From JBEKCB01 sp052139675 (GTDB taxonomy: Bacteria; Planctomycetota; Brocadiia; CAIUPP01), in contig JBKQWE010000014.1 in the NCBI GenBank assembly GCA_052139675.1, positions 49,601-113,600 of the forward strand: a stretch of DNA of 64,000 nucleotides. Reading direction: 5' to 3'. The notes beneath the pieces were generated by a model. The model saw nothing but the letters and a program-made list of their open reading frames with translations, searched no databases and was not told the origin of the DNA. Made by a program: the position numbers and the translations under genes. This document shows positions 24,760 through 33,205 of the stretch, piece by piece (the stretch's first letter is position 1; each line of letters opens with the position of its first letter).

Positions 24760-25701
24760 GTGGCAGTCCGAATGAAGCCGGGCGAGCAGCTAAAAAGCGA
24801 CCGGAGGTTCCGTTGGGTTACGGCGTCCTGCGCGGCGGTCGTATTGCTCCTGATCGCCGGGTTTTTCGTCGGCTTGACGCTGGGCTGCCGGCCCTCGCTC
24901 GCGCAGTTCGGCTGGCGGTTCCTCGTCACGAGCGACTGGGACCCGGTCACCGAGCAGTTCGGCGCGCTCAGCAGCCTCTACGGCACGCTGGTCTCGACGG
25001 CGATCGCGATGGTGATCGCCGTGCCGCTGAGCCTGGTGATCGCCCTGTTCCTGGTCGAGCTCGCCCCGCCGACGCTCCGCCGCGTCACCGGAACGGCCAT
25101 CGAGCTGCTGGCGGCGGTGCCGAGCATCATCTTCGGAATGTGGGGCCTCTTCGTCTTCGCGCCGTTCATGGCCAAATACGTCGAGCCGGCCCTGGGCAAG
25201 GGCCTGGGATTCCTGCCCCTGTTCCGCGGGCCGCCGATGGGAATTGGCATGCTCACCGCCGGGATCGTCCTGGCGCTGATGGTTCTGCCTTTCATCAGCG
25301 CGGTGATGCGCGACGTCTTCCAGATGGTGCCGCCGGTCGTGAAAGAGTCCGCGTACGGCATGGGCGCGACGACCTGGGAAGTCACGCGCAAGATCACGAT
25401 GCGCTACGGCGTCCGCGGGCTGGTCGGCGCCTGCTTCCTGGGCCTGGGCCGAGCGGTCGGCGAGACGATGGCGGTGACCTTCGTCATCGGCAACAACCAC
25501 GACATCTCCGCCTCGCTGTTCGCCGGCGGCAACAGCATCGCCTCGACGCTGGCCAACGAGTTCACCGAGGCGAACGGGGAGCTCTACCTCAGTTCGCTCG
25601 TCGAGCTCGGCCTGATCCTGCTCGTGGTCTCGTTCATCCTCCAGGTCCTTGCGAACCTGTGGTTGAAATCGCTGACCCGCAGCATGGGAGCCGGCCTATG
25701 A
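24760..25701 (+). CDS. pstC: Phosphate ABC transporter permease PstC
   Basis: This 313-residue inner-membrane permease has six expected helices. PstC features include the N-terminal helix (CAAVVLLLIAGFFVGLTLG), a GTLVSTAIAMVIAVPLSLVIALFLVELAP segment, AVPSIIFGMWGLFVF, and the EAA loop that contacts PstB (KESAYGMGATTWEVTRKITMRYGVRGLVGACFLGLGRAVGE region). The start is GTG 24760, placed 6 bp after a GGAGG site. The stop overlaps the pstA start as ATGA. Confidence 0.94.
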   Translation: MAVRMKPGEQLKSDRRFRWVTASCAAVVLLLIAGFFVGLTLGCRPSLAQFGWRFLVTSDWDPVTEQFGALSSLYGTLVSTAIAMVIAVPLSLVIALFLVELAPPTLRRVTGTAIELLAAVPSIIFGMWGLFVFAPFMAKYVEPALGKGLGFLPLFRGPPMGIGMLTAGIVLALMVLPFISAVMRDVFQMVPPVVKESAYGMGATTWEVTRKITMRYGVRGLVGACFLGLGRAVGETMAVTFVIGNNHDISASLFAGGNSIASTLANEFTEANGELYLSSLVELGLILLVVSFILQVLANLWLKSLTRSMGAGL

Positions 25702-26546
25702 TCCGCCGCCCCGCGCTCGGCAGAAAGCTGACGGACCGCCTGGTCAAGGGGGTCTCGGCCTGCGGGGCGTTCGTGGGGATACTGGCGCTGGCCTGGATTC
25801 TGCTGGTGGTGCTGCAAAGAGGCGCGGCGGCCTTCAACTGGGATTTCTTTTTCCACCGGACGCTGCCGACGGGCGAAACGGCCGGCGGCGTCGGCAACGC
25901 CATCGTCGGGTCGGCGCTGCTGGTGGGGCTGGCCATTGTGTTCGGGGTGCCGATCGGGATGATGGTAGGCGTTTACCTGGCGGAATTCGGCCGGGACACG
26001 CGCCTCGGGACGGCGGTGCGCTTCTCCGCGAACGTAATGATGGGCATCCCTTCGATCATCGTCGGCCTGTTCGTTTACGCGCTGATGGTCAAGCCGATGC
26101 ACACGTTCTCCGGCTGGGCCGGCGCGGTGGCGCTGGCGATCCTGATGCTGCCGGTCATCGCGCGGACGACCGAGGACATGCTGCAGCTCGTGCCGAACGC
26201 GCTGCGCGAGTCGGCCCTGGCCCTCGGCGCGCCGCGCTGGAAGGTCACCTTCCAGGTCGTGTTCCGCGCCGCCAAGGTCGGGCTGCTTACCGGCGTACTG
26301 CTGTCCATCGCCCGAATCACCGGCGAGACCGCCCCGCTTTTGTTCACGAGCCTGAACAGCCCGTACTGGCCCACCTCGCTCAACGGCCCGGTCGCGAACC
26401 TGCCGGTGACGATCTTCAACTACGCCATGTCGCCGTACGAGGACTGGGTGCGCATCGCCTGGGGCGCATCGCTGCTCATCACCGTCGGCGTCCTGGCGTT
26501 GAACATCTCCAGCCGGCTCATCCTGCGCAGGAGCGGCCATGAATAG
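25698..26546 (+). CDS. pstA: Phosphate ABC transporter permease PstA
   Basis: This 282-residue permease is the partner of PstC in the phosphate channel. Typical PstA sequence includes GETAGGVGNAIVGSALLVGLA, GVPIGMMVGVYLAEFG, MGIPSIIVGLFVYALM and the EAA loop (RESALALGAPRWKVTFQVVFRAAKVGL), with GETAPLLFT after it. It starts at ATG 25698 by a 4-bp overlap with pstC, and pstB follows after 14 bp. The upstream continuation of this frame inside pstC is a shadow and was ignored. Confidence 0.94.
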   Translation: MIRRPALGRKLTDRLVKGVSACGAFVGILALAWILLVVLQRGAAAFNWDFFFHRTLPTGETAGGVGNAIVGSALLVGLAIVFGVPIGMMVGVYLAEFGRDTRLGTAVRFSANVMMGIPSIIVGLFVYALMVKPMHTFSGWAGAVALAILMLPVIARTTEDMLQLVPNALRESALALGAPRWKVTFQVVFRAAKVGLLTGVLLSIARITGETAPLLFTSLNSPYWPTSLNGPVANLPVTIFNYAMSPYEDWVRIAWGASLLITVGVLALNISSRLILRRSGHE

Positions 26547-26560
26547 CGGAGGAAAGCGCC

Positions 26561-27466
26561 ATGCTCAACGCGGAACGCAGCGTGAACAACGGAAGGATGA
26601 TCCAACATGCCATTAATCGGCGGAGGTTGCTGAGGATGGAACGCCAGATGGCCTCGAAGCCCGAATCCGGCCGCGTCCGCGCCCCCGCCGATCCGCCGCC
26701 CGCGCCGAAGCAGCCGCCCAAGGTCTCCGTGCGGAACCTCAATTTCTATTACGGCGCGAACCAGGCGCTCGTGGACAACTCGATTGATATCGCCGCCAAC
26801 CAGGTGACCGCGATCATCGGCCCTTCCGGCTGCGGCAAGTCCACGCACATCCGCATCTACAACCGCATCTTCGAGCTCTACCGCGACCAGCGCGCGGAAG
26901 GGGCCGTCCTCCTCGACGGAGAGAACGTCCTCTCGCCCGAAGTGGACGTGATCGAGCTGCGGCGGAAGGTCGGCATGATCTTCCAGAAGCCCACGCCGTT
27001 CCCGCTGAGCATCTACGAGAACGTGGCGTATGGGCTGCGGATGCACTACCGCATGAGCCGGAACGAGCTCTCCGGCCGCGTCGAAGCCGCGCTGCGGCAG
27101 GCGGCGCTCTGGGACGAAGTCAAGGACCTCCTCGACCGGCCCGGCATGGCGCTCTCCGGCGGCCAGCAGCAGCGCCTCTGCATCGCGCGCGCCGTCGCTG
27201 TCGAGCCGGAGGTGATCCTGATGGACGAGCCGACCGCCGCGATTGACCCGATCGCGACGGCCAAGATCGAGGATTTGATCGAGGAGCTGGAGGAGAAGTA
27301 CACGATCGTCATCGTCACTCACAACATGCAGCAGGCCGCGCGCATCAGCGACTTCACCGCCTTCTTCTACCAGGGCCGGATCGTGGAGTTCGGGCCGACC
27401 GAGATGATCTTCACGAAGCCGGCGATGAAGCAGACGGAGGACTACGTCACGGGCCGGTTCGGATAG
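26561..27466 (+). CDS. pstB: Phosphate ABC transporter ATP-binding protein PstB
   Basis: This 301-residue ATPase drives phosphate import. It has Walker A (GPSGCGKST), Q-loop (VGMIFQKPTPFPLSIYENV), signature (LSGGQQQRLCIARA), Walker B (VILMDEPTAAID) and switch His (VTHNMQQAARISD). Two oddities relative to common PstB are GKSTHIRIYNR where a hydrophobic residue usually follows the Walker Thr, and DEPTAAID in place of DEPCSALD. The N-terminus is about 50 residues longer than usual and rich in Pro, Ala and Arg. ATG 26561 follows GGAGGA; ATG 26636 would remove half of that extension. Confidence 0.95.
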   Translation: MLNAERSVNNGRMIQHAINRRRLLRMERQMASKPESGRVRAPADPPPAPKQPPKVSVRNLNFYYGANQALVDNSIDIAANQVTAIIGPSGCGKSTHIRIYNRIFELYRDQRAEGAVLLDGENVLSPEVDVIELRRKVGMIFQKPTPFPLSIYENVAYGLRMHYRMSRNELSGRVEAALRQAALWDEVKDLLDRPGMALSGGQQQRLCIARAVAVEPEVILMDEPTAAIDPIATAKIEDLIEELEEKYTIVIVTHNMQQAARISDFTAFFYQGRIVEFGPTEMIFTKPAMKQTEDYVTGRFG

Positions 27467-27470
27467 GCTT

Positions 27471-27497
27471 CGTAATCGTAATCCTAATCGTAATCGC
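27471..27497. repeat. Short tandem CGTAAT repeat
   Basis: A run of CGTAATCGTAATC units with one CCTAATC variant lies just after the pstB stop. The same CGTAATCGTAATC sequence recurs at about 63876-63888, where an insertion-sequence end appears to interrupt it. Confidence 0.6.
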
Positions 27498-27568
27498 CGT
27501 TTTTTTCGAGGCCCTCAACCGCGACCGCAACGGGCCGATGATCATGGCGGGCAGGATTGCGATAGCGA

Positions 27569-27596
27569 CGGCGTTTCGTCCGGAGTGGAAACGCCG
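27569..27596 (+). promoter_or_regulatory. Hairpin upstream of phoU
   Basis: CGGCGTTTC (27569-27577) pairs with GAAACGCCG (27588-27596) around a 10-base loop, 48 bp before the phoU start. No U-tract follows. It may separate phoU expression from pstSCAB. Confidence 0.4.
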
Positions 27597-27644
27597 CTGA
27601 ATTTATGCCACACTGTACCGGGTAAAAGGAAAAGGGCGAACGGC

Positions 27645-28340
27645 ATGTCCATTCATTTGCTCCACGAGGTCGAGAAGCTCAAGAAGCGCGTCCTGACCCT
27701 CGGCGCGCTCGTCGAGGAGCAGGTCCGCAAATCGGTCGAGGCCGCCGTAAAGCGCGACGAGAAACTCGCCGCCGAGGTCATCGCCGCGGATCAGGAAATT
27801 GACCGCATGGAGGTGGACATCGAGGAGGACTGCCTGAAGGTGCTGGCGCTCTACCAGGTGGTGGCCGGCGACCTGCGCTTCATCATCGCCATCCTGAAGA
27901 TGAACAGCGACCTGGAGCGCATCGGCGACCTGGCCGTGAACATCGCCGAGCGCGCGCAGTTCCTGTCCAACCTCGAGCCCGACGAGATACCCTTCAACCT
28001 GCGCGAGATGGCCGCCAAGGCCCAGACGATGCTCAAGAAGAGCCTCGACGCCCTCGTCAACCGCGACGTGGCGCTGGCCTACCGCGTCTGCGCCGCCGAC
28101 GAGGAGGTGGACAACGTCAACCGCCAGGCGTATGCGGTGCTCATGGAAGCCGTGCAGAAGAACCCGCCGCGGCTCAAGACGCTCATCCACCAGTTCACCG
28201 CCATGCGCCAGCTCGAGCGCATCGCCGACCACGCCACGAACATCGCCGAGGACGTGATCTACATGCTCCAGGGCGAGATCGTCCGCCACCGCGCCGAAAA
28301 ATACTCGCGCGCCGAGCCGCCGCGGCCGCAGAAAGAATGA
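27645..28340 (+). CDS. phoU: Phosphate-signalling regulator PhoU
   Basis: This 231-residue all-helical protein has two PhoU repeats, each with the E/DxxxD metal-binding pattern (LKMNSDLERIGDLAVNIAERA and TAMRQLERIADHATNIAEDVIY). PhoU restrains PhoR kinase activity through PstB when phosphate is plentiful. ATG 27645 follows AAAGGAAAAGGG. It is 178 bp downstream of pstB; the gap contains a short repeat and a hairpin, so it may have some independent control. Confidence 0.95.
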   Translation: MSIHLLHEVEKLKKRVLTLGALVEEQVRKSVEAAVKRDEKLAAEVIAADQEIDRMEVDIEEDCLKVLALYQVVAGDLRFIIAILKMNSDLERIGDLAVNIAERAQFLSNLEPDEIPFNLREMAAKAQTMLKKSLDALVNRDVALAYRVCAADEEVDNVNRQAYAVLMEAVQKNPPRLKTLIHQFTAMRQLERIADHATNIAEDVIYMLQGEIVRHRAEKYSRAEPPRPQKE

Positions 28341-28362
28341 CGGCCGGAGAACTCCTCGCCGC

Positions 28363-28391
28363 TTGACTCTGCCCGCCCAACGCCCGACAAT
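28363..28391 (+). promoter_or_regulatory. Promoter implying a leaderless methyltransferase transcript
   Basis: -35 TTGACT (28363-28368), a 17-bp spacer and -10 GACAAT (28386-28391) are followed by exactly 7 nt and then ATG 28399. There is no ribosome-binding site. Confidence 0.45.
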
Positions 28392-28398
28392 GCCGCGC

Positions 28399-29082
28399 AT
28401 GGCTTTCACCCTCGACCAAGTGGTCCCGTGGGGCCGGTCCTACGACGAGTACGTCGCGATGTTCGCCCTGTCCGAGAGCGATCTCGGCGGACGCATCCTC
28501 GGCTGCGGCGACGGGCCGGCGGCGTTCAACAGCGTCCTGACCCAACGCGGCGGCCGCGTCGTTTCGGCCGACCCGGCCTATCAATTCTCGGCGGACGAAA
28601 TCCGGGGACGCATCGCCGCGACGTATCCGGAGGTGATGGAGCAGACGCGGCGGAACCGGCGTGAGTTCGTCTGGCGGAACATCGCCTCCGTCGCCGAGCT
28701 CGGCCGCGTCCGGATGGCGGCGATGGAAGAATTCCTGGCCGATTATCCGGCCGGGCGGCGCGAGGGACGCTACGTGGCCGCCGCCCTGCCCGATTTGCCC
28801 TTCGCGGACGGCGGGTTCGACCTCACGCTCTGCTCGCACTTCCTGTTCCTTTACAGCGGGCATCTCTCGGAGGAGTTCCACGTCCGGTCCATCGTGGAGC
28901 TTTGCCGCGTGGCGCGCGAGGCGAGGGTCTTCCCGCTGCTGGAACTGGGCGCCGTGAAGTCGCGGCACCTCGATTCCATCCTGGCCCGGCTGGCTTCGGA
29001 GGGGTTAAGCGCGCAGGTCGAGAGCGTGCCGTACGAATTCCAGCGCGGCGGCGACCGCATGCTCAGGCTCCGCCGGAAATGA
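28399..29082 (+). CDS. Class I SAM-dependent methyltransferase-like protein
   Basis: This 227-residue protein has a Rossmann-like start (GGRILGCGDGPAAFNSVL, resembling the GxGxG SAM loop), an acidic motif after strand 2 (VVSADPAYQF) and a motif like that of methyltransferase strand 4 (LPDLPFADGGFDLTLCSHFLFLYSGHL), where the FDLTLCSHFL part is typical. The substrate is unknown. The frame continues upstream to TTG 28363 and ATG 28390, but both overlap a good promoter, so ATG 28399 was chosen. It is convergent with the T2SS cluster and separated from it by a hairpin. Confidence 0.75.
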   Translation: MAFTLDQVVPWGRSYDEYVAMFALSESDLGGRILGCGDGPAAFNSVLTQRGGRVVSADPAYQFSADEIRGRIAATYPEVMEQTRRNRREFVWRNIASVAELGRVRMAAMEEFLADYPAGRREGRYVAAALPDLPFADGGFDLTLCSHFLFLYSGHLSEEFHVRSIVELCRVAREARVFPLLELGAVKSRHLDSILARLASEGLSAQVESVPYEFQRGGDRMLRLRRK

Positions 29083-29083
29083 G

Positions 29084-29113
29084 CAGGGCCGGAAGCGTTT
29101 GCCTCCGGCCCTG
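29084..29113. terminator. Bidirectional hairpin between methyltransferase and gspD
   Basis: CAGGGCCGGA (29084-29093) and TCCGGCCCTG (29104-29113) pair perfectly around a 10-base loop, between two convergent genes and immediately after the methyltransferase stop. No T-run is present. Confidence 0.6.
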
Positions 29114-29168
29114 TCGAAGCGTTGCGGCGGCTCCGGGCGTGGACGATGAACCGATTCGCGGCCCCGCC

Positions 29169-32015
29169 TCACTGCCCCGGCGTCTGCGGCGCAGGCGTCT
29201 GCGGCGGCTGAGCCTGTGACGGATCAGTCGTCGTTGCCGGAGCCTGCGGCGGCTGTGCCTGTGAAGGATCAGCCGGCGCCGCCGGCGTCTGCGGCGGCTG
29301 AGTCTGCGGCGCGGGCGTCTGCGGTGACTGAGGTTGCAGCGGATTAATAGGCGCCGCGGGCGTCTGCGGCGGCATGATCAGAGTCGTTGACGGCTCGACC
29401 AGCGGCGCCACCGGTCCGCTCGGCGGCAACTGCGTATGCATGGCCTTCAGGTGCGCTTCGAAGATGCCCGGCCCAACGGCATCGCGGAGCTCCTGGCCTG
29501 CGCCTTCCTCCTCGACCTTCGACAGCGCTTTCAACTCCTCCGGATTCGTCGCGACCATCGGCGCGAGGAAGATCAGCACCTCGGTCTTCTTCTTGTCGTG
29601 CACGGTGTGCGTGAACAACTGGCCGATCAGCGGGATGTCGCCGATGAACGGGATCTTGTTGAGCGTGTCGGTCTTCTCGTCCTGGATCATGCCGCCGATG
29701 ACGATGGTCTGCCCGTTGCGGACGGCGACCTGGCTCGTGGCGATGCGCTTGCCCCAGACCTGTTCGCTCAGCCCGGGCGAGGTCGAGCTTGCGGCCTGGA
29801 TCACGACGGTCTGTCCGGTGAGCGTGTCAATCTCCGGGTTGATGAGCATCGTCACGAGGCCGTCGGGGTTGATGTGCGGCGTGACGTTGAGGCTGATCCC
29901 CAGCGTCTGCCAGGTGACCGTCGTGTCCACATTCCCGTTGACGTCCGCGCGCGAGCCTGAGGCGAAGGGCCACTGGAAGACGTCCTGGAAATTGGCCTTC
30001 TGGTTGTCGCTGGCGAGGATGTAAGGCCGGGAGAGGACGTCGAGCTTGCTGACCGTCTGGAGGGCGCGGATCGTGGCGCTGAAGTCCTTGTTGAGGGTCG
30101 TGAAGACCAGGCCGCCCACAGCGGGATTCGGCAGCTCGGCGACGTTGCTGGACAACTGGGCGCCGCGGCTGCCCGGGGCGGTTTCGGTCGTCAGGTTCAG
30201 GAAGGAGAAGTCCGCGCCGAGGTCTATCGTGTCCTCGTGCGTGATCTCGGCGATCAGCACGCGGATGAGCACCTGCGGAATCGGCCGGTCGAGCGTCTTG
30301 ATGATCCCCTTGACCTGCTCGAAATACTTGGGCATGGTCATGACCAGGAGCGAGTTGGTGTCCGGGTTGGCCACCACGTAGACCTGGCCGTAGAGCCCGT
30401 TCTGGCCCGCCAGGGCCGAGTTCGCCGCGTTCCCTCCCTGGGGCTGGTTGGAGCGCGTCCCCACGCCGGTGGTGGCGGTGCTGGTGCCCATGATATTGTT
30501 CAGCACCGGCGCGATGTCCGCCGACGTGCCATTCTTCAACGCGTAGACGAAGACCCCCTGCGGCTCGATGCCGTTCGACTCGAGGGCCTTGATGATGCCG
30601 TCCACGACCACCAGCGATTCCGCCGGGCCGGTGACGACCACCGAGTTGGTCCGCGTGTCGGCGGAGGCCTTGACGGTCGGCGGCTGATACGGGGTGGTGT
30701 TGTCGGCGCCAGGCGTGCCGCCGCCTCCTCCGCCGCCGCCTCTGCCCATCATGAACCTCATCGCGCCCCGCAAGAACCCGCCCCCGCCCGTGGTCGTGTC
30801 CGGCTTGAAGATATCCGTGATGAGCTTCACCGCGCTGGTCGCGTCGGCGTTCTTGAGCGCATAAATCCGCACCTCGGAGGCGCCGGCGGTGTTGACATCG
30901 AGCGCCCACACGATCTCCGCGATGCGGTGCACGTTGGCGCTGGTGTCGGTCACGACCAGGGAGTTCCCGGCGGCGTTCGAGGTGATGCTCGCCGAAGGGG
31001 AAATCAGCGGCGTCAGGTCCTGCCGCAGCCGCGTCGCGTCAATGTACCGCAACGGCATCACCTGCGTGATGACTTCGTCGGTCGTCGGAATCAGGTCCGG
31101 CTGAGTGCCTTTGTGGACCGGCACGTTGAGCTTCTTGGCGTCTTCGAGCGTCACGATCTTCAGGACCCGGCCGTTGGCGCCGGACCGGATCGCCGCATAT
31201 CCTTTGATGTTCAGCGCGGAATTGAGCAGCGAGATGGTGTCCTCGACGTAGATCGGCTGCTGGCCGATGATCGTCACCCGCACGTCCGCCATGGGCGATT
31301 GCTTGACCACCTGCAACCCCACGCTCTCCGCCAGGTATTTCAGCACCAGGTCAATCGGCGCCTCGTTGAAATTCAGGACGTGGCCGCTGGCGGCCGGAGG
31401 CGGCCCGACCGGGAGCGGCGCCTCGGTGACCATCCCCGGCGGAACGGGCGTCGGAGCCGCCTGCGTCGTGCCCGCGGCGGATGGCGCGGCGTCGGGCGGA
31501 ATCGTGCCCGCAGCCGATGCGCCGGCCTCGGGCGGAATCGTGTCCGCTACCGCTGCGCCGGTCGTGGGCGGCGTGGTGTCCGCCGCCGATGCGCCGGTGG
31601 CGGGCGGCGTTGTGCCCGCAGCCGAAGAGCCGGTCGCGGCCGGCGTCGTCGCCGCGAGTTGTTGAACAGGCGTCCAGGAGGGCGGCAGCACAGGCGTCAC
31701 AGCCGCCGCAGCGCCCTCGGTCGTCGGCGCCTCGGCCGATCCGGTAGTCGCCGGCGCAGTCCCGGTCATCGGCGCGGCGGGCGAAGTCGTCGCCGCCGGA
31801 GCGGCGCCGGCCGTCGGCGCGGCGGGCGATATCGTGGCCGCCACGGCGGCCGTGGTCGCCGGAGCCGGCTGGGCGAAGGCCGCTGCGGCGGCGAAGATCA
31901 GGGGCAGCGCAAACGCAAGACAGGCGGCGGATCGGAGGGTGCGCATGGACCTCGGCCTTTCGCTAAGAGACCTGCGGGACTCATCCACAATGCGGGCGGG
32001 CGGGGGCGTTTTCAT
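29169..32015 (-). CDS. gspD: Type II secretion system secretin GspD
   Basis: This 948-residue outer-membrane secretin is longer than usual (about 650). Its order is: signal peptide (MRTLRSAACLAFALPLIFAAAAAFA after a 23-residue lead), a low-complexity Ala/Thr/Pro region with a 12-residue tandem repeat (about 120-185), N0 domain (VLNFNEAPIDLVLKYLAESVGLQVV), three N1-N3 KH-like domains, and the secretin core (IPQVLIRVLIAEITHEDTIDLGADF; PFIGDIPLIGQLFTHTVHDKKKTEVLIFLAPMV). A Pro/Gln-rich tail of about 80 residues ends the protein. ATG 32015 overlaps the upstream stop (ATGA); ATG 31946 would give a cleaner signal peptide. It is last of the T2SS block. Confidence 0.93.
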   Translation of the reverse strand: MKTPPPARIVDESRRSLSERPRSMRTLRSAACLAFALPLIFAAAAAFAQPAPATTAAVAATISPAAPTAGAAPAATTSPAAPMTGTAPATTGSAEAPTTEGAAAAVTPVLPPSWTPVQQLAATTPAATGSSAAGTTPPATGASAADTTPPTTGAAVADTIPPEAGASAAGTIPPDAAPSAAGTTQAAPTPVPPGMVTEAPLPVGPPPAASGHVLNFNEAPIDLVLKYLAESVGLQVVKQSPMADVRVTIIGQQPIYVEDTISLLNSALNIKGYAAIRSGANGRVLKIVTLEDAKKLNVPVHKGTQPDLIPTTDEVITQVMPLRYIDATRLRQDLTPLISPSASITSNAAGNSLVVTDTSANVHRIAEIVWALDVNTAGASEVRIYALKNADATSAVKLITDIFKPDTTTGGGGFLRGAMRFMMGRGGGGGGGGTPGADNTTPYQPPTVKASADTRTNSVVVTGPAESLVVVDGIIKALESNGIEPQGVFVYALKNGTSADIAPVLNNIMGTSTATTGVGTRSNQPQGGNAANSALAGQNGLYGQVYVVANPDTNSLLVMTMPKYFEQVKGIIKTLDRPIPQVLIRVLIAEITHEDTIDLGADFSFLNLTTETAPGSRGAQLSSNVAELPNPAVGGLVFTTLNKDFSATIRALQTVSKLDVLSRPYILASDNQKANFQDVFQWPFASGSRADVNGNVDTTVTWQTLGISLNVTPHINPDGLVTMLINPEIDTLTGQTVVIQAASSTSPGLSEQVWGKRIATSQVAVRNGQTIVIGGMIQDEKTDTLNKIPFIGDIPLIGQLFTHTVHDKKKTEVLIFLAPMVATNPEELKALSKVEEEGAGQELRDAVGPGIFEAHLKAMHTQLPPSGPVAPLVEPSTTLIMPPQTPAAPINPLQPQSPQTPAPQTQPPQTPAAPADPSQAQPPQAPATTTDPSQAQPPQTPAPQTPGQ
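31465..31644 (-). repeat. Five 36-bp tandem units inside gspD
   Basis: Units begin at 31465, 31501, 31537, 31573 and 31609 and encode a 12-residue motif like TTPPATGASAAD. They form a disordered linker between the signal peptide and the N0 domain. The exact 36-bp period keeps the frame, so copy number could change without breaking the gene. Confidence 0.7.
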
Positions 32016-32626
32016 TTTCCCAACTCCTTCAGGCGCTTCAGGCGCATCTGTTCGAGGATTTGTTCCGGAGAGAGCGGGGACGACTTGGAGGCGGGACTCG
32101 CGCCCGCGCCCCGCGCCACCGGCTGCAAGGTCGAGGCGTTGCCGTTGTCCTCTGCCGGTTGAGCGGGCTGGGGCAATGCCGCCTCTTTGCCGGTCAGGTT
32201 CTGGCCGACGAGGATCCGCTTCGCGACGCCGTTCTTCAGGTAATCCACGCTGTCGAGCGTCGGGTTGACCAGCTTTCCCGAGCAGACCGGATCGCCGACG
32301 TGCATTTTCGTCGTCTGCTGCGTCCGGACGTCTTCCAGAAAAACGAAGTAGGTGGCCTTCTCGCCTTCTCCCTGCCGGACGACCCCGCGCAGCGCGGTGG
32401 CTTCCTCCGGCGTGAGCGGCGGCCCGCTGGGGCCGGTCCTGTATCGGTCCCAGCGCTGGCGGTCGCGCACGAAGATGTTGTTCGAAAGGAGCACCTGGTA
32501 CCGGTCAAACGAGGGCTGGACCGGCGTCGTCGCCGCGGCGGGCGCGGCGGACGCGGCGAGCGCGGCCGGCGAGACCGCCGCCAGCCAGAGCGCCGCTGCG
32601 CCGAGCATCAGGTTCCGCGAGATCAT
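32012..32626 (-). CDS. GspC/PilP-like periplasmic T2SS protein
   Basis: This 204-residue exported protein has a signal peptide (MISRNLMLGAAALWLAAVSPAALA), then a segment in which SNNIFVRDRQRWDRY is followed by a small beta domain (LRGVVRQGEGEKATYFVFLEDVRTQQTTKMHVGD). That pattern resembles the HR/PilP domain that docks on the secretin N0 domain. The C-terminus is charged (LSPEQILEQMRLKRLKELGK). Its position between gspM-like and gspD fits a GspC role. GspC normally has an N-terminal membrane helix rather than a cleaved leader, so the family call is tentative. Both ends overlap neighbours by 4 bp. Confidence 0.65.
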   Translation of the reverse strand: MISRNLMLGAAALWLAAVSPAALAASAAPAAATTPVQPSFDRYQVLLSNNIFVRDRQRWDRYRTGPSGPPLTPEEATALRGVVRQGEGEKATYFVFLEDVRTQQTTKMHVGDPVCSGKLVNPTLDSVDYLKNGVAKRILVGQNLTGKEAALPQPAQPAEDNGNASTLQPVARGAGASPASKSSPLSPEQILEQMRLKRLKELGK

Positions 32627-33201
32627 TTGTGGGTCCCTCCCGCGGTGGACGCCGCGCCTTCAGCCGAGGCGGGCTTGAACCCCGCGGGCAAATAGAGTCC
32701 GGAAATATGCAGCGTCACCGTCAGGTCGTCGGTGGCCTCTCGGCGCGAGCCGATCTCCAGGTCCTCCGGCTGGACCGGCAGCCTGCTCGTCTGCGCGCGA
32801 TAGAGAAAATGCGCCACGGCGTTCATGTTGCCGGTGCCGACGACATAGAGCACCACCTCCGGGCGGTCCTTCTGCGTCATGTGCTCGGGGGTGCAGGATT
32901 TCAGGGTCACGCCCGAACCCTGCGCCCAGTCGTACACGGCGCGGTCGAGCGCAGCTTCCGTTTCGGCGGCGTCGAACTTCAGGCCGTCGGCGATCATCTG
33001 GTTCCACCGGGCCTCGGTCGCCTTCCGGTGCATGAAGAGCGAGTTGGCGTCGGCCAGCTCTTTGGTGTATTTCTCATCGTCCGCCCTCAACTGCTCGAAC
33101 TGCGTCATGACCGGCGAGAGCACCAGTTGGTCAAGCAACAGGATGACGACGGCGCTGACCGTCACCAGGGCGATGGTCCGTTCGCGTTTCGAAAGCACCA
33201 T
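32623..33201 (-). CDS. GspM/PilO-like inner-membrane protein
   Basis: This 192-residue bitopic protein has one N-terminal helix (IALVTVSAVVILLLDQLVLSPV), a periplasmic coiled coil (about 35-75) and a ferredoxin-like domain (about 95-170). It is the usual layout of GspM and PilO, which pair with GspL/PilN in the inner-membrane platform. It follows the GspL gene by 4 bp and overlaps the GspC-like start. The assignment rests on layout and position; sequence in this family is poorly conserved. Confidence 0.7.
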   Translation of the reverse strand: MVLSKRERTIALVTVSAVVILLLDQLVLSPVMTQFEQLRADDEKYTKELADANSLFMHRKATEARWNQMIADGLKFDAAETEAALDRAVYDWAQGSGVTLKSCTPEHMTQKDRPEVVLYVVGTGNMNAVAHFLYRAQTSRLPVQPEDLEIGSRREATDDLTVTLHISGLYLPAGFKPASAEGAASTAGGTHK

Positions 33202-33205
33202 AGGC

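Noticed and set aside
30237..32162. Antisense open frame opposite gspD
   Set aside because: Low-complexity Arg-rich translation of the gspD repeats; no ribosome-binding site.
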